Part shown: positions 7,491-17,189 of the stretch, one piece after another
Position numbering within the stretch: the first letter of the stretch is position 1
Layout: each line of letters starts with the position of its first letter
Origin: JBBSTY01 sp038235385
Lineage (GTDB): Bacteria > Actinomycetota > Acidimicrobiia > Acidimicrobiales > Acidimicrobilacustridaceae
Assembly (NCBI GenBank): GCA_038235385.1
Contig: JBBSTY010000048.1
Span: 1-25,831 of the forward strand
Direction: 5' to 3'
DNA: 25,831 nucleotides
The notes under the pieces: model-generated
The model's input: the letters and a program-made list of their open reading frames with translations, nothing else
The model's database searches: none
What the model was told of the DNA's origin: nothing
Translations under genes and position numbers: made by a program

Positions 7491-9016
7491 CAGTGCGACA
7501 AGCGGTCGAGGAGGTTGCGGGTGATCTGTTCGACCTGGGCATCGCGCCCGGCGAGGCCGTGGGCCCAGTCGGTGGAGCCCGAGGTGACCACGGTGCCACC
7601 GCCGCGCGAGGTGTAGGTACCCAGCACGGCGTGGCCGTGGGCGATGCGAGCCGCGTCAGCGGGATCTCGGGAGTCGAACAGGCGCGACGCGATGAACTCG
7701 ATCTCCGATGGTGCGCTCGGCGCCGGCGGGCGTGGCGCGTTGGTGCGATCGAAGTGCTGGGTGGGGGCCGTGCCGAGGATCTCGAGGTCGGTCGGGGTGC
7801 CGTCGGCGCCCGTGGGGACGGGGAGGCCGTCGACGTAGGCCAGCTCGCACCCGTCGCACTCGTAGCCGACGGTGACCGCGTCGGCGCCGAGCACGTCGCC
7901 GTAGACGATGCCGGTGCCCTCGAAGAGCCAGTGGTCGGGGCGGTGAACCGTGTAGCCGCCGATCCCGTTGGCCACCACCTTGCCGATGCGGTGGTAGCCG
8001 CCGCGCGAGAAGCTCACACCGGTCATGTGGTTCTCGGGCCGTCCGATCAGGTGGTCGGACCAGATGCTCGTGAGCTCGGCGACACGATCGGTGTCGTACA
8101 CCGGATCCTGCTTGAAGAAGCCCTTGTAGCCGACCATCGTGGCGGCCGGCCCCTCCGGGGTCGGGTCCTCCAGGCGGACCTGCCAGAACGACGTGTTGCC
8201 GGACAGGAAGGCGGCGTTGCCGCCTCGTCCGATGAACCCCTCGACCGTGTCGCGCATGCCGGCTGACCAGTACTCGTCGTGGCCGACCGACAGGAACAGC
8301 CGGTAACCCGAGTCGGGGCCGAGCAGCTCGGGGTGGTCGGCCAGATCCGCGTTGGTGACCACGTCGACGGCGTAGCCCTCACGCTCGCACCAGGCCAGGA
8401 ACGGGAGCTCCCAATCGGGCCAGCCGGCCGAGCCGGCCCACGGTGAGAGCTTGTTGAGGCTGAGGTACCCCACGTGCGCGGCCATCTGGCGATCCGGCGC
8501 GTCGACGACGGTGACCCGGCGGCCCTTGCCCGGGGGCTTGGCCAGGTACCCGGGGCTCATCGGCCGTTGCAGCGACACGTGCGTACCGCCGTTGTAGAGG
8601 TTGCGTCCGCCGAAGTCGTTGTACGCGTGCCACGTGTTGGTGGACAGCGCCAACAGGACCGGCGCGGTCGGTGCGCCGGACGTGGGGCGCACCACGAAGA
8701 AGGCGTGGTTGCGGCGGATCTTGCCGTCGAGGTCGACCTCGAGCACGACCTCGTAGTAGCCCGACGGCCACGACGGGTCGACATCGATCGACGCGGCTGC
8801 TGGCCAATCGCACCCCGCCGCGGACGCATCGCCGGGCGTTTCGTGGAAGTCGGTGGCGACTGCCGGATCGGTGTGGACGACGGTGCGTGCCGCGCCGACC
8901 CGGGCGACCTCGACCGAGACCGGCCGCGCCCCGGGCGACGAGAGGTGCAGGGCGACCTGCTCGCCGGCCTCCACCGATTGCGGCCAGCAGTACCCCGTGA
9001 CGGTCTCGAATGCCAT
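7490..9016 (-). CDS. N,N-dimethylformamidase large-subunit-like protein
   Basis: 508 residues. Seen: an N-terminal beta-rich part (about 1-115) that begins GYCWPQSVEAGEQVALHLSS, then the catalytic-type domain with STNTWHAYNDFGGRNLYN (about 125-142), LFLSVGHDEYWSAGMRD (about 241-256), GGNAAFLSGNTSFWQVR (about 265-281), GYECDGCE (about 384-391) and SGSTDWAHGL (about 479-488). The HDEYWS and NTWxAYN motifs are typical of the dimethylformamidase beta-subunit C-terminal family. Known: the characterised enzyme hydrolyses dimethylformamide with a mononuclear iron held by two Tyr and one Glu, and has a small second subunit. Tyr132, Tyr249 and Glu386 are candidate ligands by motif analogy (inference). 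No small subunit gene is next to it and the protein is shorter than the characterised large subunit (about 760), so the real substrate may differ. Confidence 0.78.
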   Translation of the reverse strand: MAFETVTGYCWPQSVEAGEQVALHLSSPGARPVSVEVARVGAARTVVHTDPAVATDFHETPGDASAAGCDWPAAASIDVDPSWPSGYYEVVLEVDLDGKIRRNHAFFVVRPTSGAPTAPVLLALSTNTWHAYNDFGGRNLYNGGTHVSLQRPMSPGYLAKPPGKGRRVTVVDAPDRQMAAHVGYLSLNKLSPWAGSAGWPDWELPFLAWCEREGYAVDVVTNADLADHPELLGPDSGYRLFLSVGHDEYWSAGMRDTVEGFIGRGGNAAFLSGNTSFWQVRLEDPTPEGPAATMVGYKGFFKQDPVYDTDRVAELTSIWSDHLIGRPENHMTGVSFSRGGYHRIGKVVANGIGGYTVHRPDHWLFEGTGIVYGDVLGADAVTVGYECDGCELAYVDGLPVPTGADGTPTDLEILGTAPTQHFDRTNAPRPPAPSAPSEIEFIASRLFDSRDPADAARIAHGHAVLGTYTSRGGGTVVTSGSTDWAHGLAGRDAQVEQITRNLLDRLSH

Positions 9017-9022
9017 CGTCGG

Positions 9023-9028
9023 ACCCTA
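9023..9028 (-). promoter_or_regulatory. Candidate leaderless -10 (TAGGGT)
   Basis: On the minus strand TAGGGT ends 6 nt before the ATG at 9016, so transcription would begin at or next to the start codon. No Shine-Dalgarno is visible. No clear -35. Confidence 0.4.
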
Positions 9029-9100
9029 CCCAGGGCGGAGGGTCGGAGGCGGAGGGCAAGCCCGTGGTGCTCCGACGAGCGCGGTCGGCGAGGCCGGTGC

Positions 9101-11086
9101 TCAGGCGTCGAGCGCCGACCGGAGGAAGTCGCGCACCCCGTCCACCTGGGTCATGGTCCAACCCGCTGCCAGGTGATGGCGATCGACGTAGATCGGGATG
9201 CCGTCGTCGAAGATGGTGCAGCGGCCGTCCACGCAGAAGCCGGCGGTCGGGTCGAAGCTCGCCACCCCGCCGAGGTCCTCCGCAGCCGATCGCTCCGCGG
9301 CGCGTGCGGTTCCGACGATGCGCAGCGCGTCCGCCTCGGGCGTCTCGCAGTCGCTGATGTCGTTGCCGGGCCTCGTGAGGCAGATGAGGGGATCGAGGTT
9401 CTGCGCCGGGTCGTCGATGATCCAGGCGGCGCGGCTCCCGGCGGCGCGGATCTCGTCCACCTGCTGCTCGAACGCGGCCTGCCACGCCTGGGCCTGGCCT
9501 GCCTCGTCGAGACCGTTGCCCTCCGCATCGGTCACGTCGGCGATGCCCTCGCCGTAGTTCGACAGCACCACCAGATCGGGATCGTGGGTGCGGATCGCGT
9601 CCGCGGTCGCGGCACGGAACGCGGCGCACCCGGCATCGAGCCTCGACGTGGTGCGGACGGGTATCGATTGGCAGCTGCCACGCCACCGGACCAGCAGGCG
9701 CACGTTCAGGTCCTGCGCCGCACGGTCGAACGCGTCGATCCAGTGGCGAGCGTGGGAGTCGCCGATGAGCATCACCGTGGTGTCCGACGTGAGGTCGCCG
9801 GTCTCGCAGAGGTCGACCTGCAGGCCGTCGAACTCGGGCGAGCACACGTCCACCGAGCGGTTGTCCTTCATCGTCTTGTAGGTGGCGTACGGCTCCTGCT
9901 CGAGGGTGCGCATGGACATCGCGCCGGCCCCCCCGGCGACGAGGAGCGTGACCAGCGTGACCCCCAACGCCATGGTGTAGGTGAGCGGGAGCGAAGCGGT
10001 GAGTCGTCGGTTGAAGCGGACCGGGTTCTCGAACCAGTGGTACACCGCGGCGGCGACGGGGAGCGCGAGCAGCGCGGCGATGAGTCGAACGATCACTCGA
10101 TCGTCATCGAGCCACGCCACCGCGAGGATGATGAACGGCCAGTGCCAGAGGTACCAGGAGTACGAGACGCGCCCGACCCACTGCATCGGCCGCGAGGCGA
10201 GCACCTTGAAGACGGGGACGCTCGGGTCGCCCGTCCCGGCGATGATGAGCAGCAGCGTGGCGGCGACGGGGATCGTGGCCCAGAAGCTCGGGTAGGGCAG
10301 CGCCTGATCGAAGGCGATCGTCGCGTAGGCGAGCAGGCACGCGCCGACGACGTACAGCGCGAGCCGCACCCAACGGGTCAGCAGCCGCGTCGGGATGGTG
10401 ACGGTGGCCAGGATCCCCGCGATGGCGAACTCCCACGCCCGTGTCGGGAGGGTGAAGAAGTCGAACGGCCGCTCGAGGGTGCTGAGCTGGACGGCCAGAC
10501 CGAGTGACACCACGACACCGATCGCGAACACCACGATCAGCGCCGTGCGCACGCGCTCGCGGTTGCGCCGGCAGGCGGCGAGGACGATCGCGACGGCCAC
10601 GGGCCACACCAGGTAGAACTGCTCCTCGACGCCGAGCGACCAGGTGTGCAGGAAGGGGCTCGACTCGGCGGCGAGGTCGAAGTACCCGAAGGTCGTGACC
10701 GCGAAGAAGATGTTCGAGACGTAGAGCGCGGCGGCTGCGCCCTGCGCGGCGAACCTGGGCAGTTCGAGCGGTGACAGGATCAGCGTCGACGCGATGAGGG
10801 TCGCGATGACCAGCACCGCGAGCGCAGGGATGAGCCGACGGGCGCGCCGCGCCCAGAACGCGAGGAGGCCGACGCGGCTGCTGGTGCCGGCCTCGGCGAC
10901 GAGGTTGCGGGTGATCAGGTACCCGGAGATGACGAAGAAGACATCGACGCCGACGAAGCCTCCGGAGAAGCCGCCGACGTGGGCGTGGAAGGCCACGACG
11001 AGCACGATGGCGATCGCTCGGATGCCATCGACATCACCCCGGAAGGAGCCGTGGCGGCGTGGTGTGGGCGCAGGAGCGACAGTCAT
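9101..11086 (-). CDS. Membrane acyltransferase (AT3) fused to an SGNH esterase domain
   Basis: 661 residues. Seen: an N-terminal acyltransferase-3 domain (about 15-390) with about ten or eleven TM helices, the R-x10-H motif (Arg23 to His34), GGFVGVDVFFVISGYLIT, HTWSLGVEEQFYLVWP and SYSWYLWHWPFI; then an extracytoplasmic SGNH domain (about 410-661) with the nucleophile motif MLIGDSHARHW (Ser444) and the Asp635-x-x-His638 pair in YVDRHHLA. Known: AT3-SGNH proteins (OafB and OatA types) move acyl groups, usually acetyl, from the cytoplasm to cell-surface sugars such as O-antigen, peptidoglycan or glycolipids. Which polymer is modified here is unknown. The start has no strong ribosome site; TAGGAT on the minus strand at 11131-11136 is a possible -10. 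It lies 84 bp upstream of the dimethylformamidase-like gene. Confidence 0.92.
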   Translation of the reverse strand: MTVAPAPTPRRHGSFRGDVDGIRAIAIVLVVAFHAHVGGFSGGFVGVDVFFVISGYLITRNLVAEAGTSSRVGLLAFWARRARRLIPALAVLVIATLIASTLILSPLELPRFAAQGAAAALYVSNIFFAVTTFGYFDLAAESSPFLHTWSLGVEEQFYLVWPVAVAIVLAACRRNRERVRTALIVVFAIGVVVSLGLAVQLSTLERPFDFFTLPTRAWEFAIAGILATVTIPTRLLTRWVRLALYVVGACLLAYATIAFDQALPYPSFWATIPVAATLLLIIAGTGDPSVPVFKVLASRPMQWVGRVSYSWYLWHWPFIILAVAWLDDDRVIVRLIAALLALPVAAAVYHWFENPVRFNRRLTASLPLTYTMALGVTLVTLLVAGGAGAMSMRTLEQEPYATYKTMKDNRSVDVCSPEFDGLQVDLCETGDLTSDTTVMLIGDSHARHWIDAFDRAAQDLNVRLLVRWRGSCQSIPVRTTSRLDAGCAAFRAATADAIRTHDPDLVVLSNYGEGIADVTDAEGNGLDEAGQAQAWQAAFEQQVDEIRAAGSRAAWIIDDPAQNLDPLICLTRPGNDISDCETPEADALRIVGTARAAERSAAEDLGGVASFDPTAGFCVDGRCTIFDDGIPIYVDRHHLAAGWTMTQVDGVRDFLRSALDA

Positions 11087-11130
11087 GGGTTCTGACGTGG
11101 TTGCCGAGCCCGACAGGTCCGGAAGGAAGG

Positions 11131-11136
11131 ATCCTA
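11131..11136 (-). promoter_or_regulatory. Candidate -10 (TAGGAT) for the AT3-SGNH gene
   Basis: Minus-strand TAGGAT lies 44 nt upstream of the ATG at 11086 in the divergent spacer shared with the isocitrate dehydrogenase gene. No good -35. Confidence 0.28.
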
Positions 11137-11333
11137 GCCGAGCCCAACGGGGGATCAGGGTGGGGATCGGGAGGGAGCCGCCCGACGATCCCGACCGCGA
11201 GGTCGGAAGGCCGAAGGCCGAGGGCTGGTGCTCGCCGGCGCCCGCGTAGGTGCGGCCGCTCGGCCCTCGGCGACACGTTCCGACGAGGCGAGCTCTCCCA
11301 CGACGGCATGTGAGGTCCGCCAGGAAGCCCGCC

Positions 11334-11339
11334 TAGAGT
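11334..11339 (+). promoter_or_regulatory. Candidate -10 (TAGAGT) for isocitrate dehydrogenase
   Basis: TAGAGT lies 38 nt upstream of the icd ATG. A weak -35-like TGAGGT is at 11311-11316, 17 bp away. Upstream at 11191-11206 is CCGACC-GCGA-GGTCGG, a small dyad with a GNRA-type loop of unknown role. Confidence 0.33.
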
Positions 11340-11377
11340 CGAGCGACGCACCACCGACGAACGGCAACGGAAGATCA

Positions 11378-13606
<2,229 letters not shown>

Positions 13607-13624
13607 CCCCACCCCCCCCAATCG

Positions 13625-13671
13625 AACATGCGTAGCTCCGCGGCGTCGGGCGTGATCTGGCGACGCATGTT
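13625..13671 (+). repeat. 47-bp palindromic repeat, copy A
   Basis: Begins AACATGCGT and ends ACGCATGTT (perfect 9-bp arms, extendable with one mismatch). It follows the icd stop codon by 18 nt, preceded by a C-rich tract (13607-13620). Its sequence matches the reverse complement of copies C and D at 39 of 47 positions, including the first 16 bases. It may also serve as the icd transcription end. Confidence 0.85.
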
Positions 13672-13685
13672 GGCGGGTACCGCTG

Positions 13686-13732
13686 AACATGCGTCGCTCC
13701 GCGGTGTCGGGCGCGGCGCGGCGACGCATGTT
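13686..13732 (+). repeat. 47-bp palindromic repeat, copy B
   Basis: Same length and outer arms as copy A, 61 bp downstream in the same orientation; arms AACATGCGTCGC and GCGACGCATGTT pair perfectly over 12 bp. Followed by TTGGTGGG, as in the other copies. It lies between icd and the ferredoxin gene. Confidence 0.85.
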
Positions 13733-13802
13733 GGTGGGCGGGCGAGGTTGGCATCGCGCCGATCGCGACGGCACGATGGGAGGGCGGAACCGGAGGTTTG
13801 CG

Positions 13803-14036
13803 ATGCGCGTCTGGATCGACCAGGACCTGTGTACGGGAGACGGGTTGTGCACCGACCACTGTCCCGAGGTCTTCGTGATCCTCGAGGACGGGATCTCCTA
13901 CGTCCGCGACGAGCGCGGCGTGCACCACGATCCCGGTGGCCCGTCCGACATCGCCGAGGTCCGACCCGGGCTCGAGGACGCCGTGATCGTCTCCGCCTCC
14001 GACTGCCCGGGCGAGTGCATCTTCATCGAGGTGTGA
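13803..14036 (+). CDS. Single-cluster ferredoxin with Asp in the cluster motif
   Basis: 77 residues; ATG 13803 has GGAGG 6 nt upstream and gives the family start MRVWIDQDLC. Seen: Cys10-x2-Asp13-x2-Cys16-x3-Cys20-Pro, then PEVFVILEDG, and a C-terminal Cys68-Pro-Gly-Glu-Cys72. The second Cys of a regular C-x2-C-x2-C-x3-CP motif is Asp, as in Pyrococcus furiosus ferredoxin and many actinobacterial ferredoxins. Likely ligands are Cys10, Asp13 (or none), Cys16 and Cys68, giving a 3Fe-4S or Asp-ligated 4Fe-4S cluster; Cys20 and Cys72 are extra. Known: such small acidic ferredoxins pass electrons to cytochromes P450 and other oxygenases. No P450 or reductase lies in the window, so its partner is unknown. 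It is 51 bp upstream of the methyltransferase gene. Confidence 0.9.
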   Translation: MRVWIDQDLCTGDGLCTDHCPEVFVILEDGISYVRDERGVHHDPGGPSDIAEVRPGLEDAVIVSASDCPGECIFIEV

Positions 14037-14087
14037 TCGCCGTGCGGTGAGCGAGCACCGCGCCGAGCCAGCGGGCAGACTCGATGG

Positions 14088-14942
14088 ATGGACGAGCAGC
14101 GATCGCACCTGGCGCCGTCGGCGGATGAGCAGCGAGCGCACGTGCGGTCCACCTTCGACGACGTCGCCGACACCTACGACGCGGTCGGCGTCGACTTCTT
14201 CGGGCCCATCGGGGCTGGGCTCGTCGCCGAACTGGCGCCGAACCCCGGCGAGCGGGCGCTCGACATCGGGTGCGGACGGGGGGCCGCGCTGTGGCCCCTC
14301 ATCGACGGCGTCGGCCCGACGGGACACGTCACCGGCATCGATCTCTCGCCGGGCATGGTCGAGCGCACCGCCGCTGACCTCGCGGCCCGCGCCGACACGG
14401 CCAGCGCCGAGGTGCGGGTGGGCGACGCCCAGGCTCCCGGGGTGCCGGCGCGCTCGGTCGACCTCGTGGCGTCGTCGTTGGTGCTGTTCTTCCTCCCGGA
14501 CCCGGCGGCCGCGCTCGCTGCGTGGCGTGAGGCCCTCGCCGACGGAGGGCGGGTCGGCGTCGCCACCTTCGGTCCGTTCGACGACGCGTGGTGCGAGGTC
14601 GAGCGCGTGTTCTCGCCCTACCTCCCGCCGAACATGGCCGACCCCCGCACACGGGTCGGTGGTCCCTTCGCCACCGACGCCACCATGGAGGAGCTCCTCG
14701 CCCATGCCGGCTACCGGGAGATCCGAACCGCGACCTGGTCGATGCCCGTGCGCTTCGACGACATCGCCCACTGGGAAGCCTGGACCTGGTCGACGGGGCA
14801 ACGGCGGATGTGGTCGGCGGTCCCGCTCGACGAGCGTGATGCGGTTCGAGCGCTCGCCGCGGAGCGGCTCGAGGCGTGCCGAGATCCCCAGGGGCGCATG
14901 GGTTTCCAACAGGGCGTGCGCTACACGCTCGGCCTCCGCTGA
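14088..14942 (+). CDS. Class I SAM-dependent methyltransferase
   Basis: 284 residues. Seen: STFDDVADTYDAVGVDFFGP (about 21-40), motif I ALDIGCGRGA (about 57-66), the acidic SAM ribose-binding strand end GIDLSPGMVERTA (about 83-95), VGDAQAPGVPARSVDLVASS (about 111-130) and LPDPAAALAAWREAL (about 136-150). The FDxxADTYD plus LDIGCGxG order is that of UbiE/Coq5-type and related small-molecule methyltransferases. Substrate unknown. There is no Shine-Dalgarno; CAGACT ends 6 nt before the ATG, a spacing that would fit a leaderless start although the first base departs from TANNNT. It could instead be translated from a ferredoxin transcript, which ends 51 bp upstream. Confidence 0.85.
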   Translation: MDEQRSHLAPSADEQRAHVRSTFDDVADTYDAVGVDFFGPIGAGLVAELAPNPGERALDIGCGRGAALWPLIDGVGPTGHVTGIDLSPGMVERTAADLAARADTASAEVRVGDAQAPGVPARSVDLVASSLVLFFLPDPAAALAAWREALADGGRVGVATFGPFDDAWCEVERVFSPYLPPNMADPRTRVGGPFATDATMEELLAHAGYREIRTATWSMPVRFDDIAHWEAWTWSTGQRRMWSAVPLDERDAVRALAAERLEACRDPQGRMGFQQGVRYTLGLR

Positions 14943-15048
14943 CCGGCGTCTCCAGGGCACGGAGGAGCGGTTCCACCGACGAGCGATGACATCCACGATG
15001 TGGCAACGTCGGAGCTGGCGGGGAGAACAAACCACGAAGGAGCTCACC

Positions 15049-15822
15049 ATGACGAAACTCGATTCGATCGCACTCGGCGATCCCTGCTGGATCGATCTCA
15101 TGACCTCGGACATCGCCTCGACCCGGGCGTTCTACACCGGGTTGTTCGGATGGCAATCCGACGAACCGAACGAGGAGTTCGGGGGCTACGTCAACTTCAC
15201 CCGGGAGGGCCGCCGCATCGCGGGGGTCATGGGAAACCCGGGCGATGGCGTTCCCGACGTCTGGTCGACCTACCTCGCGGTGGAGGACGCGAACGCCTCG
15301 TGCAGGGCGGTCGAGGCCGCCGGTGGAGCGGTGATGGTTCCCGCCATGGAGGTGGGCACGCTCGGCGCCATGGCGGTGGTCACCGATGTCGGTGGTGCGG
15401 CGATCGGCATGTGGCAACCGGGCGAGCACAAGGGGTTCGGCGCCGCCGGCGCGCCGGGCGCCCCCGGGTGGTTCGAGCTGCTCACGAGGTCCTACGAGCC
15501 GACGCTGGCGTTCTACCGTGACGCCTTCGGCTGGGACCTCCACACCCTGAGCGACGAGCCCGAGTTCCGGTACACGACGTTGCACGGCGAGGAGGCCGTG
15601 GCCGGGATCATGGATGCAGGTTCCTTCCTCCCCGAGGGGGTGCCCGCCCACTGGGCGGTCTACTTCGCCGTGGCCGACACCGACACCTCGGCGGCCAGGG
15701 TCGTCGAGCTCGGCGGTTCGATCGAGGCACCCCCCGAGGACACCCCGTACGGACGCGTGGCCACCGTCGTCGATCCCACCGGAGCGCGCTTCAAGATCAC
15801 TGCGCCGGTCGGCGAGAGCTGA
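15049..15822 (+). CDS. Double-VOC (glyoxalase-fold) protein, Cfp30B/Rv0577-like
   Basis: 257 residues; ATG 15049 has AAGGAG 7 nt upstream. Seen: two tandem glyoxalase/VOC domains. Domain 1 (about 8-125) has PCWIDLMTSDIASTRAFYTG then LFGW, GRRIAGVMG, YLAVEDANASCRAVEAAGG and VTDVGGAAIGMWQPGEHKG; domain 2 (about 133-253) has GWFELLTRSYEPTLAFYRDA then FGW, AHWAVYFAVADTDTSAARVV, and VVDPTGARFKI. This order and the WQPGEHKG linker closely resemble mycobacterial Rv0577 (Cfp30B, TB27.3), reported to be involved in methylglyoxal handling and known as a secreted antigen. No signal peptide is seen. Whether it is catalytic or a binding or resistance protein cannot be told. Sits between the methyltransferase gene (106-bp gap) and a repeat-bearing spacer. 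Confidence 0.88.
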   Translation: MTKLDSIALGDPCWIDLMTSDIASTRAFYTGLFGWQSDEPNEEFGGYVNFTREGRRIAGVMGNPGDGVPDVWSTYLAVEDANASCRAVEAAGGAVMVPAMEVGTLGAMAVVTDVGGAAIGMWQPGEHKGFGAAGAPGAPGWFELLTRSYEPTLAFYRDAFGWDLHTLSDEPEFRYTTLHGEEAVAGIMDAGSFLPEGVPAHWAVYFAVADTDTSAARVVELGGSIEAPPEDTPYGRVATVVDPTGARFKITAPVGES

Positions 15823-15900
15823 TCGTCGCCGAACCGACGCGGTCCGGCCCCGGCCCGGGCTCGGCGGTGAGCCGGTGCGTCGCATCCGGCGGCCAGCTCG

Positions 15901-15954
15901 GCCGGCTCGGCCGGCTCGGCCGGCTCGGCCGGCTCGGCCGGCTCGGCCGGCTCC
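15901..15954. repeat. 9-bp tandem minisatellite (GCCGGCTCG)n
   Basis: Six tandem units of GCCGGCTCG (the last ends in C), preceded by one degenerate unit at 15892-15900. Each unit contains the palindrome GCCGGC, so single strands can fold in many registers. It sits mid-way in the 270-bp spacer between the VOC gene and corA; a period of nine would keep frame if translated, but no coding frame with a start is convincing here. Nothing else is recognisable in 15823-16092. Confidence 0.92.
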
Positions 15955-16092
15955 GCCGTTCGGCGTAGGGTCGTGGGTTCGAGCGCCGTCATCGGGTGCC
16001 GTCGCGACCCACGGCCGGCCCGTCGACGGTCCGGAGGCGAGACCGGCGCCCGTCGACGGCGACCGCCGACGACCAGCGATCGGGGGAGGGCG

Positions 16093-17130
16093 ATGACCAG
16101 CACCGACCACGACCCGACCCGTTCGGCGATCGATCACAAGATCGGCGATTGCGGCGTGTACGAGAACGGCCGTCGCCGTCCGGGGCGGATCCCGTTGGAC
16201 CAGGCCGGCGAGGCGGCCCGATCCACCGACGGGTTCGTGTGGATCGGGCTCCAGCAACCGACCGCCGAGGAGCTGGGTGTGGTGGCCGAGGAGTTCCGGC
16301 TGCCCGACCTGGCGGTCGAGGACGCCGTTCGCGCCCACCAACGTCCGAAGCTCGAGGTGTACGGCGAGTGCGTCTTCGTGGTGCTCAAGCCGGTGCGCTA
16401 CGTCGACCACATCGAGATCGTGGAGGTGAGCGAGATCGCCATCTTCGTCGGCGCCAACTTCGTGGTCACCGTCCGTCACGGTGAGAGTCCGGTGCTCGGT
16501 CAGGTGCGGGCCGAGCTCGATCGCGGCTCGGACCTGCTCGTCCACGGCCCGACCTCGGTGCTCTACCGCGCGGCCGACCTCGCGGTCGACGGCTACGAGC
16601 AGGTGCTCGTGTCGATCGACGAGGACGTCGACGAGATCGAGCTCGAGGTCTTCGGCCCCGACGAGCGCCAGCACGCCGAGCGCATCTACAAGCTCAAGCG
16701 CGAGATCGCCGAGTTCCGCCGGGCGGTGCTGCCGCTGGGCATGCCGCTGCAACGCCTGGTGGATCGGGCGGTCCCCGGCATCGACCCCGCAGCGGCACCG
16801 TTCTTCCGCGACGTCCACGACCACCTCCTGCGGGCCTCCGACTCGATCGAGGGCCACGACCGCCTGCTCACCGACATCCTCCAGGCCGACCTGGCCCGGG
16901 TCGGGGTGCGCCAGAGCGAGATCGCCATGCGCCAGAACGAGGACATGCGCAAGATCTCGGCGTGGGCGGCCATCGCACTGCTCCCCACGGCCGTTGCGGG
17001 GATCTACGGCATGAACTTCGAGCACATGCCCGAGCTCGGGTACGAGTACGGCTACTTCGTGGTGATCGGCCTCATCTTCACCGGGTGCATCACCCTCTAC
17101 GTGTCGTTCCGCCGCAACGGCTGGCTCTGA
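16093..17130 (+). CDS. corA: CorA-family divalent metal ion transporter
   Basis: 345 residues; ATG 16093 is preceded by GGGGGAGGG 2-10 nt upstream. Seen: a long cytoplasmic acidic N-terminal region (to about 285) with FVWIGLQQPTAEELGVVAEE, DAVRAHQRPKLEVYGECVFV, VRHGESPVLGQVRAELD, a long helical stretch EDVDEIELEVFG...IYKLKREIAEFRRAVLPL, and two C-terminal TM helices. TM1 ends with the invariant selectivity motif YGMNFEHMPEL (GMN) and TM2 is GYFVVIGLIFTGCITLYVSF followed by a basic tail RRNGWL. Known: CorA forms a pentameric Mg2+ (Co2+, Ni2+) channel in the cytoplasmic membrane, gated by bound metal. All hallmark residues are present. Transcription probably ends at the 17131-17146 dyad. Confidence 0.95.
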   Translation: MTSTDHDPTRSAIDHKIGDCGVYENGRRRPGRIPLDQAGEAARSTDGFVWIGLQQPTAEELGVVAEEFRLPDLAVEDAVRAHQRPKLEVYGECVFVVLKPVRYVDHIEIVEVSEIAIFVGANFVVTVRHGESPVLGQVRAELDRGSDLLVHGPTSVLYRAADLAVDGYEQVLVSIDEDVDEIELEVFGPDERQHAERIYKLKREIAEFRRAVLPLGMPLQRLVDRAVPGIDPAAAPFFRDVHDHLLRASDSIEGHDRLLTDILQADLARVGVRQSEIAMRQNEDMRKISAWAAIALLPTAVAGIYGMNFEHMPELGYEYGYFVVIGLIFTGCITLYVSFRRNGWL

Positions 17131-17146
17131 CCGCCGAGCTCGGCGG
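17131..17146. terminator. 16-bp perfect palindrome directly after corA stop
   Basis: CCGCCGAGCTCGGCGG begins on the base after the corA TGA. It can form a GC-rich stem but has no loop or T-run, so it is a candidate for intrinsic pausing/termination or for stabilising the corA 3' end. Confidence 0.4.
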
Positions 17147-17177
17147 GGCGCGTGGGGTCGGGTGGTGGAGCCGCCGC

Positions 17178-17183
17178 TACGCT
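17178..17183 (+). promoter_or_regulatory. Candidate leaderless -10 (TACGCT)
   Basis: TACGCT ends 6 nt before the GTG at 17190, so the transcript would begin at the start codon. This supports the GTG start of the fusion gene, which has no Shine-Dalgarno at useful spacing. Confidence 0.42.
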
Positions 17184-17189
17184 CCGGCG

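Noticed and set aside
8474..10507. Long open plus-strand frame (677 codons) antisense to the dimethylformamidase-like and AT3-SGNH genes
   Set aside because: Spans two real genes and their gap, no family motif, Arg/Gly/Asp-rich shadow composition.
6495..11086. A natural-product gene cluster made of acyltransferase, amidohydrolase-like protein and 2OG oxygenase
   Set aside because: Gaps of 84 and 224 bp, separate start signals, a pseudogene remnant between two of them, and no core biosynthetic enzyme.
15892..15957. Coding for an Ala-Arg-Pro or Ala-Glu-Pro repeat protein
   Set aside because: No start with a ribosome site in either frame and the surrounding sequence is not gene-like; treated as a non-coding minisatellite.
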